Both the position numbers and the translations under genes were made by a program. The notes below the pieces were generated by a model. It was not told where the DNA came from. It made no database searches and worked only from the letters and a program-made list of their open reading frames with translations. A stretch of 64,000 bases of DNA from Faucicola sp048551375 (GTDB lineage: Bacteria > Pseudomonadota > Gammaproteobacteria > Pseudomonadales > Moraxellaceae): contig NZ_JBLYZJ010000003.1 in the NCBI RefSeq assembly GCF_048551375.1, positions 138,698-202,697 of the forward strand. The letters run 5' to 3'. Positions 26,886 to 36,000 of this stretch are shown here, one piece after another. Numbering within the stretch: position 1 is the first letter of the stretch; each line of letters opens with the position of its first letter.

Positions 26886-27380
26886 TCAGTTAATTGAATT
26901 ATCAAACATACAATTTGATGGTAGATACTGGGCATCTATATTTGATTTACATACCCAAGAGTCATCTAATAATCGTTGCCATATCACTTTTTTTCCTTGC
27001 AACTGCCCAGATGCCCCTGTAGAAACTGTCGCAACAATCGTTGAATCACGAGTTAAAGGATTGCTGATTTGTGCAACACCTGTATTATGAGGCAAGGTTA
27101 AGCCAACTTGTGAACTACCAGATATTAAAGTGGAACCTGTGGCTCGTGGGTCGCACTCATTCCTTTGAAGTCCAATATTGATTCTACCTGTTTGAAAACA
27201 TTCCTCTACAGAGAGCTTTAACATACTCACCTCATAAGTTAATCGACTTGCTTGTGTTTTTACCACAAATTGTTGATATTGTGGCACGGCAATAGCCGCT
27301 AAAATACCAACAATCGCAACCACTATCATTAGCTCAATTAACGTAAAACCACGCTGTGTATAAGAACTATGTTGGGGCAT
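26886..27380 (-). CDS. Second type IV major-pilin-like protein
   Basis: Prepilin of 164 residues. The leader MPQHSSYTQRG is cut before FTLIELMIVVAIVGILAAIA, with glutamate at +5 of the mature chain, followed by PQYQQFVVKTQASR. A C-terminal disulfide loop (VCKSN to PSNCMF) is present, as in major pilins. The leader is longer than that of the main pilin (31096-31584), and the body after residue 45 is largely different, so it is a distinct subunit rather than a copy. It precedes tfpZ and lies behind the hydrolase genes with a 65-base gap. It could be an alternative major pilin. Confidence 0.88.
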   Translation of the reverse strand: MPQHSSYTQRGFTLIELMIVVAIVGILAAIAVPQYQQFVVKTQASRLTYEVSMLKLSVEECFQTGRINIGLQRNECDPRATGSTLISGSSQVGLTLPHNTGVAQISNPLTRDSTIVATVSTGASGQLQGKKVIWQRLLDDSWVCKSNIDAQYLPSNCMFDNSIN

Positions 27381-27445
27381 AATGAATCCAAATTTAACGG
27401 AAATAATCGAATATTTAATGCAGTTTTCATACCAGCTTTCTATCG

Positions 27446-28633
27446 TTAGTGATTCAAAATACGATAAACTTGAGTGACTAAATTTTGTTGATATTGTGAC
27501 CCTAAAGGATTGCCGTTACTCAAGATGGCGACAACCTCACCTTGCTCAGTCATCGCTAATAAAGTATTTAACCCTAATAAGCGACCATCTCGATAATATA
27601 CTTTTTTATGCAATGGTGATTGTTGATAGGCATAGGTTGCATAACCATAACAATCCTGCCATTTGCTCAAGTCACAGGGTGTGTTTGGTATCGTCAAAAT
27701 ATTAGGTGAAGGTTTTTTCATCATCATTTTGGCTTGCTGGGCTAGGTTGATAGCATTGCCTGACAGCCCTGCTGCAGAAGCCAGCCCTTTAAAATCAAAG
27801 GCACTATAAACATCGCCAAATCCTGTAATATCAGTTTCTACATAGTTGTAAAACACCTCATCAATTGCAGGTTTGTTTTCAACAAAGTCAATGGTGGTAG
27901 GCGTCAGATGGTATTGTTGCTGAATAATCTGTACATAAGGTTGTTTATTAACTCGGCTAATTATTTCTCCTAACAAACAATAACCCAAATTAGAATAGCT
28001 CATTTTTTCATTGGGGCTAAAGTTGAGTTGGATTTTATTAAGATTATCAAGGTGATTTGGGCAAATTTCTTCGCCAATGCCAAACATATCATTACCCCCA
28101 AATACTGTATAACGGTCAAATCCACCTCGATGCAATAATAACTGCCCAACCGTAATTTGATTAATTCGGAGGTCTTTTGGGTTATTAACTTCAGTCAGAA
28201 TCTGTGTAATTGGGGTATCAAAAGACAGTTTATTTTGTTTGATTAATTCAAGGGTGGCATCAGACGTCCATAATTTAGTCACACTGGCATAGCGAAAGCG
28301 TGTTGTTTGGGTGACTGGGTCAGATAATAATGGATATTGACCAATATAACCATTTTCACAGTGGTGGATTTGATTATTTTTATCAATGAAGGCGATTTGA
28401 TTACTTGGGGCATTACCATAAGTGGTTTGGTTTTTGATGATATCTGCAAGCCATGTGGGAGCATTTGGGCTACAGGTGAGTTGTTGATTAGAAAGCTTGG
28501 CTCGTAGGGGATAAGTTTTTAGCCATAATTTATTGCGTGCGATGGTATTCACATAGTAATACCCACCAATCACAGCTATCAAAATAACAACTAATAATTG
28601 GATAAAATCTTTTAGTTTGAGGTTATGAAACAT
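27446..28633 (-). CDS. Membrane-anchored serine hydrolase, beta-lactamase class C fold (B)
   Basis: A 395-residue protein with one N-terminal membrane segment (about residues 11-30) and a periplasmic domain of the PF00144 type. Active-site elements are Ser117-x-x-Lys120 (SVTK), Tyr213-Ser214-Asn215 (YSN), and Arg348-Asp349-Gly350 in the place of the usual K/H-T-G. Cysteine pairs (CPNHL, TPCDLSKWQDC) suggest disulfides. The group includes D-Ala carboxypeptidases, esterases and beta-lactamases; the substrate here is unknown. It is a paralog of the next gene upstream, with a 13-base gap, and lies directly before the second pilin gene. Local GC is low. Confidence 0.82.
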   Translation of the reverse strand: MFHNLKLKDFIQLLVVILIAVIGGYYYVNTIARNKLWLKTYPLRAKLSNQQLTCSPNAPTWLADIIKNQTTYGNAPSNQIAFIDKNNQIHHCENGYIGQYPLLSDPVTQTTRFRYASVTKLWTSDATLELIKQNKLSFDTPITQILTEVNNPKDLRINQITVGQLLLHRGGFDRYTVFGGNDMFGIGEEICPNHLDNLNKIQLNFSPNEKMSYSNLGYCLLGEIISRVNKQPYVQIIQQQYHLTPTTIDFVENKPAIDEVFYNYVETDITGFGDVYSAFDFKGLASAAGLSGNAINLAQQAKMMMKKPSPNILTIPNTPCDLSKWQDCYGYATYAYQQSPLHKKVYYRDGRLLGLNTLLAMTEQGEVVAILSNGNPLGSQYQQNLVTQVYRILNH

Positions 28634-28646
28634 GGTATCCCCTATC

Positions 28647-29813
28647 CTATTTATAGGCTTTTAATTGGTTATTATATATTGTTTTTATTAGTAGGTTGAT
28701 TTGATTAATCCATTCATTATCTTGGCGATAATTGGTTAGTAACACCCATACCCCCCCCTTATTATCAATAATCGCCAAAGCAGTCGTATTAGGTAAGCTA
28801 CCACTCCGCCAATAGAAAGTAAGATTAGGATTCACACTATATTCATATCCCATATAACCATGACAACCATCAACCACTGATACATCGCAATCTTTCATAT
28901 CTGATGGTCGTTCAGTAATATTGGGCGATTTGGCTACTTCTATCGTTTTTAGTTGTCTAGCTAAACTTATTGCACTACCTGTAAGCCCACCTGTGGAGGC
29001 TAGAGCATAATAATCAAACGAAGCAAACTCAATATTATTTATCTGATTACGTTGATTCACAGATGGTATCTCAGCTCTAGATTTTTGATACCTTTGGATA
29101 AACTGTATATTATTTGCTGTCAGATAATATTGACCGTCAACGCTATCCATAAAATTGGTATTCGTTTTATGTTCAATCACTTTGGATAATAGACAATAGC
29201 CTGTATTAGAGTAAACTTTCTTTTGGTTTGGCGTAAAGTCTAGCTTAATGTTTTTAAGATTTCCAACATCATAGGGACACCATGGATGTTGCGTCAACAT
29301 ATTATCTCCACTGATATTTCTATCAAACCCTGCTCGATGTGATAATAACTGCCCAATTGTTATTTGAGTGACTCGATTATCTGTATATGGCTGGTGTCCC
29401 AACACAGGTAACACATTCACGAGTTTATCATCAAGCGATAATTGATGCTCTCTAACCAAAGATAATACAGCATCAGAGGTAAAAATTTTTGTTAAACTTG
29501 CATAGGCATATACAGTGGTATCCTCAATTTTTTTTGAAAAAAGAGCATAACCCTCCCAGCCTGCATGACAAGTTGACACTTGACCTAATTTATCAATATG
29601 AGCTATCTGTAATGTAGGATAATGGTAGTTTTCAATCGTTGGTATGGCTATATCTTGTAGTAAACGTGATTGCACACCTTCACAATGCAAACTATGCTTC
29701 ACCAAATCACTATAGCTCAACCAACGTATAATTAATAATCCTCCAATAAGTAATACTAGTATCATTAATATTATTATTTGATATTTGGGGATATGGGTGG
29801 AAGCTTTATCCAT
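28647..29813 (-). CDS. Membrane-anchored serine hydrolase, beta-lactamase class C fold (A)
   Basis: A 388-residue paralog of the following gene, with an N-terminal membrane segment (about residues 12-32) and a periplasmic catalytic domain. Ser106-x-x-Lys109 (SLTK), Tyr201-Ser202-Asn203 (YSN) and an RSG third motif are present, so the catalytic core looks intact. Both paralogs share QITxGQLLxHRxGFDR and a DC-x-GY disulfide segment, and both carry an extra N-terminal domain of about 80 residues with two cysteines. Its start overlaps the end of the ICMT-like gene by 40 bases, implying translational coupling. The role is unknown; pilin or glycan ester hydrolysis is inferred only from position. 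Confidence 0.82.
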   Translation of the reverse strand: MDKASTHIPKYQIIILMILVLLIGGLLIIRWLSYSDLVKHSLHCEGVQSRLLQDIAIPTIENYHYPTLQIAHIDKLGQVSTCHAGWEGYALFSKKIEDTTVYAYASLTKIFTSDAVLSLVREHQLSLDDKLVNVLPVLGHQPYTDNRVTQITIGQLLSHRAGFDRNISGDNMLTQHPWCPYDVGNLKNIKLDFTPNQKKVYSNTGYCLLSKVIEHKTNTNFMDSVDGQYYLTANNIQFIQRYQKSRAEIPSVNQRNQINNIEFASFDYYALASTGGLTGSAISLARQLKTIEVAKSPNITERPSDMKDCDVSVVDGCHGYMGYEYSVNPNLTFYWRSGSLPNTTALAIIDNKGGVWVLLTNYRQDNEWINQINLLIKTIYNNQLKAYK

Positions 29814-31009
29814 CGAAAAATTCCATGCTCATTAATATATTGCATATAGGCTCGATACTCTGGGAACTTACTCAAATGTCGCTCCTCACTCCAAGCTCTG
29901 CCAAAATAAATTAAACTAGTCAAGGTCAATGCCAATATATTATGCCACCACTCCAAACTAAATACGATAATGCCAAAAAATGGTAGGGTATTTAACCACC
30001 AATATAAGTTTTTGGCAATATACGCAGGGTGTTTGGTATAGCGATATACCCCTGTATTCACTAAACGTCGCCAACTGAGATTAGAAAATGTAATACCGAA
30101 CTCCGCTGTCGCTAGCCAATAAATGACCCAAGTCAAATTCACCGTAATAAAAAATAGCCAATATATTATAGTATCTTTTGGTACGATATCTGACCATAAC
30201 AAGTCATCAGCTTGTTTATTGATATTTTCTCTTAATATAAATAAGGGCGGATAGCACAATAAGGCAAATAACCAACCTAAAAAATGCGATTCTGTATCTT
30301 TAATATCATTATTGATTAGCTTTAAGCTCAATAGATAACCAGAGGTCCCTATCAGGACGTCAAGGGTAACTCCCACATTAAATAATATTTTTGTTAAATT
30401 AATGGGGGTCAAAGCCCAGCTCATATTCAAAACTGTATAAAACAAATTTATCAAACTACTATACATATAAGGAATAAAAATAACTTTTACCAAGGTCTTT
30501 AATAAAAAACTCTTTATTACATCCCTATCAACAGCCATCTGACGATTAAGTATTTTACCTATTTTAGCATACTCATCTTCGGGATTGGCAAGGTAGCTAT
30601 CTGTCACCATCACATAAATGAATACTACTAATAATAAAAATGGCAACACAGCTAACACATCATCTATAAAAACATTATAACTGACCAAATTAAGCTGTAG
30701 AAAAATAAAACAACAAGTAATAATGGTGAGTAATTGCAATAGCACCACAATAAACTTACTTCCGATACGTTGCCAATCAAAACGTTTTTGATTTATTTTT
30801 GACCAACAAAACTGGGGATTTTGCCAAAGTGCAATGCAAAATATTGGTATAAAACACAGCAAAAACCACGCTCTTACCTCCCATTCTTGGGTCAAATGAC
30901 TATTCATATTTATGGTTTTTATCAAACAAAAACCCAGCAACCAACTCAAAGCTAAAATACTAGACGCAAACCATCCATTATCAGTCACTGTTTTTAGCAT
31001 AGTGTACAT
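29774..31009 (-). CDS. Polytopic membrane protein with ICMT-like methyltransferase domain
   Basis: A 411-residue protein with about ten membrane segments. The C-terminal third has the isoprenylcysteine carboxyl methyltransferase pattern: NTGVYRYTKHPAYIAKNLYW (near residue 330), a hydrophobic hairpin, then SEERHLSKFPEYRAYM, which holds the paired glutamates and Y-x-x-Y that bind S-adenosylmethionine in this family. The N-terminal two thirds match nothing I recognise. It begins about 87 bases after the main pilin stop, behind that gene's terminator, and overlaps the first hydrolase gene. I infer methylation of a lipid, glycan or pilin carboxyl group; the substrate is unknown. Confidence 0.72.
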   Translation of the reverse strand: MYTMLKTVTDNGWFASSILALSWLLGFCLIKTINMNSHLTQEWEVRAWFLLCFIPIFCIALWQNPQFCWSKINQKRFDWQRIGSKFIVVLLQLLTIITCCFIFLQLNLVSYNVFIDDVLAVLPFLLLVVFIYVMVTDSYLANPEDEYAKIGKILNRQMAVDRDVIKSFLLKTLVKVIFIPYMYSSLINLFYTVLNMSWALTPINLTKILFNVGVTLDVLIGTSGYLLSLKLINNDIKDTESHFLGWLFALLCYPPLFILRENINKQADDLLWSDIVPKDTIIYWLFFITVNLTWVIYWLATAEFGITFSNLSWRRLVNTGVYRYTKHPAYIAKNLYWWLNTLPFFGIIVFSLEWWHNILALTLTSLIYFGRAWSEERHLSKFPEYRAYMQYINEHGIFRWIKLPPISPNIK

Positions 31010-31047
31010 TGCCTCAATACCAATGATTATTATTTAAGCATCAAAAA

Positions 31048-31077
31048 AAAGAGATACCGAAGTATCTCTTTTTTTTT
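31048..31077 (-). terminator. Terminator of the main pilin gene
   Basis: GAGATAC and GTATCTC pair around CGAA, with A-run and T-run flanks extending the stem. It lies 19-48 bases after the pilA stop and should limit read-through into the ICMT-like gene. Confidence 0.88.
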
Positions 31078-31095
31078 GAGCCACTAATCTAAAGA

Positions 31096-31584
31096 TTAGT
31101 TACCATTAGACGCTGCTTTTGCTGGACAGTTAGCAGGAGCAAATTTTGTATCAACAGTAGTGCCACATGACCAGCTACCACCTGCATTTGAAGCAGCACG
31201 AGTCCAAGTTACCGTTTTAGTTTTTAGTGGACCAGATGCAGCAGTCCCAAATGTACCTACGATAGTGCCAGCACCTGTTGACATATCAAATGTTAGAGTA
31301 GGTTGCTTGCCACCATTCCCACTCTCACCACCTGTAGGCATCGTGCCTACACTACCTGCAGCACCTAGCAAACTAGAAGCTGGTACTTGGAAAGTACACT
31401 CATTGCCATCAGTCAAGCAAAGGTCAACTAAAGTACGAATTGAACCTAACTCACCGATAACACGGGTAACTTGTGATTTAGTTACGTAGTTTTGGTATTG
31501 TGGGATAGCGATTGCAGCCAAGATACCGATGATAGCAACAACAATCATTAATTCGATAAGTGTAAAACCTTTTTGAGTGTTCAT
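31096..31584 (-). CDS. pilA: Type IV major pilin
   Basis: Main structural subunit of the type IV pilus, used for twitching, adhesion and DNA uptake. The protein has 162 residues. The short leader MNTQKG is followed by FTLIELMIVVAIIGILAAIA, with Glu5, and PQYQNYVTKSQVTR. A C-terminal disulfide loop joins WSCGTTVD and PANCPAK. The tail AASNGN ends in small polar residues, where O-glycans can be placed in pilins of this type. AAGGAG precedes the ATG. A sigma-54 promoter lies upstream and a strong terminator downstream, as expected for a highly expressed single gene. Confidence 0.93.
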   Translation of the reverse strand: MNTQKGFTLIELMIVVAIIGILAAIAIPQYQNYVTKSQVTRVIGELGSIRTLVDLCLTDGNECTFQVPASSLLGAAGSVGTMPTGGESGNGGKQPTLTFDMSTGAGTIVGTFGTAASGPLKTKTVTWTRAASNAGGSWSCGTTVDTKFAPANCPAKAASNGN

Positions 31585-31689
31585 AATGAACTCCTTATGT
31601 TGGTATAGATGATAACCTTATTATATAAACTAGATTATCAATTTGTTTATTTAGTTTGGCAAGGTTGTTTTGCCTTGGTGATATAATAG

Positions 31690-31709
31690 TTGCAGTTAGC
31701 GTGCCAAGT
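31690..31709 (-). promoter_or_regulatory. Sigma-54 promoter of pilA
   Basis: On the minus strand TTGGCACGCTAACTGCAA matches the -24/-12 consensus TTGGCACGnnnnTTGCA with one mismatch (CTGC for TTGC). The GG and GC pairs are exactly 10 bases apart. It would give a leader of about 95 bases before pilA. PilR-type activation is known for pilA in relatives. Confidence 0.75.
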
Positions 31710-31945
31710 TTTTTTATTTTGCCAAAAAATTCAAACTTTATAGAAATATCCTATTTTTTTAATTGTTTATTGCCATTTTTGCCCAATTTTCTTAAAAAAC
31801 TTCAATTCCTTCTAAAATTTTCCGCAATTTTTGACCATAAAGTGACATTTTTTGTTGCATTGGGCTTACCAATTTTTTTCACCTTTCGCATTTACTGACC
31901 AATTATGCCCACATTGTCATTATTTTTGTTACCCATTCAAAGAAT
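31710..31945. other. AT-rich gene-free region between pilA promoter and minor pilin operon
   Basis: Part of a 415-base space. Poly-T tracts dominate, and an 80-codon frame on the plus strand has no start context or protein-like composition. A PilR-type activator site would be expected here upstream of the sigma-54 promoter, but none is identifiable by eye. Confidence 0.5.
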
Positions 31946-31947
31946 AA

Positions 31948-31979
31948 AAAAATGTCACCATAAAGGTGACATTTTTTTG
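31948..31979 (-). terminator. Terminator of the minor pilin operon
   Basis: AATGTCACC and GGTGACATT pair around a 5-base loop, flanked by A and T runs. It lies just past the last pilE-like gene. Confidence 0.88.
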
Positions 31980-31999
31980 TTAGATTAATAATTGACGCA

Positions 32000-32503
32000 T
32001 TATCGCCACTCATCGTTTCTACCACATTTTTTGTCGACAGTATTATTTGGCTTGGTAATTACACGACATTTTAAACCAGTATAATCAACAGATAATACAC
32101 CATCACTACTTAAGACCGTATTTGCTCTTGGCGTCGCTTGAACTTTCCAACGAGCGGAGGTCATATTGGTAGCTGTCATATCACTATTAGGACTATCACC
32201 CACGTTGACAATTTTGACATCATAAGAGGGCGTACCATTTGGGTATGCCATCACACCGCCATTGACCGTACCACCTAATACCCGCTGTAGGGGAATATTA
32301 GTATATACCCCTTCAACTAACTTACGAGATTCGATACGAGTGGCAATGTTACCTAATTCTGCCATCATATCTGCACGTCTAGCATTTATAATATAACGTT
32401 GATAACTTGGCAAAGCGACAGCCGCTAGTATAGCAATGATAGCTATGACAATCATTAGCTCTATTAGGTTAAAACCTTGTTGGGTATTTTGGGTCGTTAC
32501 CAT
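32000..32503 (-). CDS. pilE: Minor pilin, PilE type
   Basis: Prepilin of 167 residues that probably joins the tip complex priming pilus assembly. The leader ends QQG before FNLIELMIVIAIIAILAAVA, with Glu5 retained. Mid-protein MMAELGNIATRIESRKL and the C-terminal CRVITKPNNTVDKKCGRN, with a cysteine pair, fit COG4968 PilE. The ATG at 32503 is chosen because AGGAAG lies just before it; the frame to 32524 would run over that site. It overlaps the preceding gene by 7 bases (ATGGTAA). It is the last gene of the operon. Confidence 0.85.
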   Translation of the reverse strand: MVTTQNTQQGFNLIELMIVIAIIAILAAVALPSYQRYIINARRADMMAELGNIATRIESRKLVEGVYTNIPLQRVLGGTVNGGVMAYPNGTPSYDVKIVNVGDSPNSDMTATNMTSARWKVQATPRANTVLSSDGVLSVDYTGLKCRVITKPNNTVDKKCGRNDEWR

Positions 32504-33045
32504 GTTGTACTTCCTGTGCCACAATGATTATTGCTAAAAACACTTACAGTAGTAATGGTGCTATCTAAGGACTCACAACGTGTGCCTCTACTCGTCATAG
32601 CAAGGTATGGCATACCGCTATTAGCTTGCGGTGTGGCTAATATTACCCAGTTAGTAGCCACACTGGTACTAGCAAATGTCGCCTGTGCGAGAGCATTACT
32701 TGCACCAGTTATTGTTACCATTCTAATGGTGTATTTGGCTGTACCTGTCGTTGGATAAGCAAAACTCATATTATCTGAACCGAAAGTCTGTGACTGAGGT
32801 ACAAATCCAGCATAGTTAAGTTGTCTAGCTCGCCATCTATCTAGCTCACCTGCTTGCAAAAGCATAATGGACTTGGTTTTCTGTACATCATTCTTTCTGG
32901 TAAATTGTTGATATGATGGTATCGCGATAGTAGCAATTATCGCAAAAATCGCTACTGTCAGCATCAGCTCGATTAAAGTAAAACCTTCTTGCTGATGGTG
33001 ATTAGTTGAAACCTCACTATGGCGTTCATATGGTTGATTATCCAT
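32497..33045 (-). CDS. Minor pilin, PilE-like
   Basis: Prepilin of 182 residues with an unusually long leader of about 21 residues ending HHQQEG, then FTLIELMLTVAIFAIIATIA. The +1 Phe and Glu5 are standard. The C-terminal region has a cysteine pair (TRCESLD and NNHCGTG). ATG at 33045 has GGGAGA upstream and starts 1 base after the pilY1 stop; the frame to 33066 lies inside pilY1. Two successive PilE-like genes end this operon, so one may correspond to FimU/PilE-type tip subunits of Pseudomonas. The exact role is unclear. Confidence 0.82.
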   Translation of the reverse strand: MDNQPYERHSEVSTNHHQQEGFTLIELMLTVAIFAIIATIAIPSYQQFTRKNDVQKTKSIMLLQAGELDRWRARQLNYAGFVPQSQTFGSDNMSFAYPTTGTAKYTIRMVTITGASNALAQATFASTSVATNWVILATPQANSGMPYLAMTSRGTRCESLDSTITTVSVFSNNHCGTGSTTW

Positions 33046-33046
33046 A

Positions 33047-36000
33047 TTAATTCTCCCACCAATCACGTGGGTTGATTAGCTTATCGCGATTTGTGCCTGC
33101 TGAGTTAATTGTACCCATTAGTAGCTCACTAGGTTTAGTAAATGCGGATTTATCACAATTAGCTCCTGTACATTTGGGCTGAAGAACCCCAAACAGTGAA
33201 CCATTTTCTCCTGGTCTAGATTGAGTAATAATATTATCAACAATACCTGCACCAGCTAATGATACTGAACGTTTGGTATAATCTGTACCACCATTATAGC
33301 CAGAGGCGGTACAGTTACCATATGGTAAGCACATTAATGTACGCTGGGTCGCTCCCTGTACAGTCGCTGAACAGCCCTCTGCCATTAAGTTAATATTTGG
33401 GTTAAAGATAGAAACAAATAATAATCCTGCCTGTGCATCAGGTTCATTAAACATCTTCATACCTTTAATTTTAGCTGCATCCGTTTCAAGCTCGGTAGTA
33501 CTCATGGTAGCTGATGAACCTGTCCCTGTAGTTTTATACCATTGGGTCAAAGGGAAATACCAACCATGTTTAAAACCAGTTTCCGCCGTGCCTTTTTTCA
33601 TATTGGTCTTGATATTTGCATCGGTTGCAGTATATTCGACTTTATCTAAGTTTGTAACTGTTAGATTTTTGGTGATTAGTGCTTGTTTCAATGTCGTATC
33701 AGTGCCACTAGGACCTGATGTGCCACAGACAGCATCTGTTTTATAACAGAAAAAGTTCTTTTTACCAACCTCTCTGTCCATAAAGCTATAGATAGCATCG
33801 GGCTTGGTGGCATCTCGCTTGTCAGTCACTGGTAAGCTACGATTGCCTGTACCTACTGTAATTTGCCCCATTGCAGTACCATCAATCTCATCTGTGACGG
33901 TAAATAAGGGACGCTCATAAAAACGTGGGGGTGCATCAGGACTTGTTGCTTCAGCACTGACATCTAATAATTTGACCACTCTATCCACACGGAAAGTATC
34001 TGTACCACTATCTGTACCAGTAGTTGGGTCTATTTTAGTATTGTTATTGATATCTGCACGCCATACTCGCCCACCAAGGTCAGCGAAGTAAATATGGTCA
34101 GTCAGACCATCGTAATTGCGGTCAACGGTACGGATTTCAGTCACAATACTATTGGTCATATCTGCGTGTTCAGATTTTTGTAAAGTAGTCACACGGGTAG
34201 TCGAGTTATTGGTTTCGTTTTTACTTGCACCATAGCTTGCCCACCACAGAAGTTTACCATTGTCAGTAGTTGTATCAATGGTAGTTTCTTTGGTAGTAGT
34301 ATTTTCTTTTTCCTCACCGATACGCACCATATAGACGGCATTACCTTGGGCTTGAGCTTTACTTTTACACTTAGCATCTGTATTAGCAGAGTCGTTAAGT
34401 TTAAAACTCGTACTTTCATAGCAAGTGTCATATCCTCCCGGTAGGAAGTTGACCATGACTTTTTTACCACCTACTTTTACATAACCTGTACTTGGCTTAC
34501 CCCATGACTGTCCCATACGAGAAAAGGCAAGTTGGTCACCAGTAGTCGCATAAGTACCATTTTTCATACCAGAGATAGTTGTCACTGTACCTTGTAAATA
34601 GTTAGCATAGTTTGAGCCGACAGAATATACCATGCTTGGAGCATCTGCATTACTAATATTCAAGCCATAATAAGTCGAGCCACCCATACGTAAACCACCA
34701 GTAGCGAAGATTTGAGAAGCAGCATAACGCATAGCCGAGCCAGATGTACTAATGTTGTAGTTCGCAGTTACACTCCAAGGTGCATCAACCCCATAAGGCT
34801 GTTTGCCATTATTCGTACTATTACCTTTTTGTAAAGCAGCAGATTGTAAGTCCAAAATTTCTTTTGGAATAAAGGTAAACTGCTCTTTACCTGTCGCATC
34901 ATCAACGAGATGTAATGCACCGTCCATTGAGCCATATAGTACGCTATCTTTACGAGTCGTAGGGTCAAACTTACCAACACTACTAAGTGTCACACCATAA
35001 GTCACGAGTTGAGGAATAGAGTGAAGCACACCACCAATGTTTTTATTGGTCTTTTTAAAGGTATTTGAAATAACAGTCGTGCTATCCACAATATCAGTCA
35101 CTGTATTAGGCTGAGCATCATAACCCATAAAATTTAAGACTTTGTTTAAAATACCTGTAACAACAGGTGTTCGCACGGTATCCGTTCCTGTTGTTGGTTT
35201 GACCAAATCTGTGCGTAGTACTGGTTTTAGGGCATCAAAACCTGTAGTTTTTCTAGTAGTCGGATCAACTTTAATGTTGGTTAAAGTGCCATTCACATTC
35301 ACCCATAAATTACGGTCATTATTAGTTTTTTCAAAGACTTGTTGAAATGCACCGCCGACTTGTGGCAAAGCAACATCAGGACTCGTTGCATCTGCACGTG
35401 CAGTATCATTAATAGTATTCCAAATATCACTGGTATTGGTAGCAAACTTACCTGTGATATCTACAAAAACATCTGTTGCACCACTTGCATCAGCAGTAAC
35501 GTGGCTATTACGAATAAAGTATTTTTTTAGATTACCATCCCATAGTGATTCTTCACCTGGTTTAGGGTCAAGTATTGGGGTATAAGCATAACCGCGAGAT
35601 TGTTGGGTATTGAGAGCATCAAGCGGTACAGACATTGAGCCTGTAGAAAGGGCAGGAATTTCTTTACTACCAACACCAGCAATAAATGACGTAATGCTCT
35701 CTGCTAATTGTTGAGGGGTCTCAACATAATAAAAACCACCTTCACCATATTCTTCGCCTTTTCTACCAAGTTTACATAAGTTAGTCGCATCTACACTATC
35801 GCTAGTGCAATCATCTTTACCTTCTAGAGACTTGAAGACACTACCAAAACCCGCTGTACCCGTTATGATTTGACGTTTTTTGGGATTGGATACGTTACGA
35901 AGGGCTTTAGCATATTCACCCATACATTTCCACCCACCTATTACCCCAGACTCACCATCATTTGATAAACCTGAACTGCAAACACCATTTGAACCCATTG

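Noticed and set aside
27446..29813. Beta-lactamase resistance genes
   Set aside because: The fold and SxxK/YSN are shared, but the third motif is RDG/RSG and the proteins are membrane-anchored with an extra domain in a pilin locus, so antibiotic hydrolysis is not the likely role.
26886..31584. Invertible pilin switch as in Moraxella bovis/lacunata
   Set aside because: Both pilin genes point the same way, with full-length N-termini, and neither a Piv-type recombinase nor inverted crossover sites are visible.
31656..31898. Plus-strand 80-codon frame upstream of pilA
   Set aside because: It is built from T-rich tracts (many F and L), has no ribosome site and overlaps the pilA promoter.
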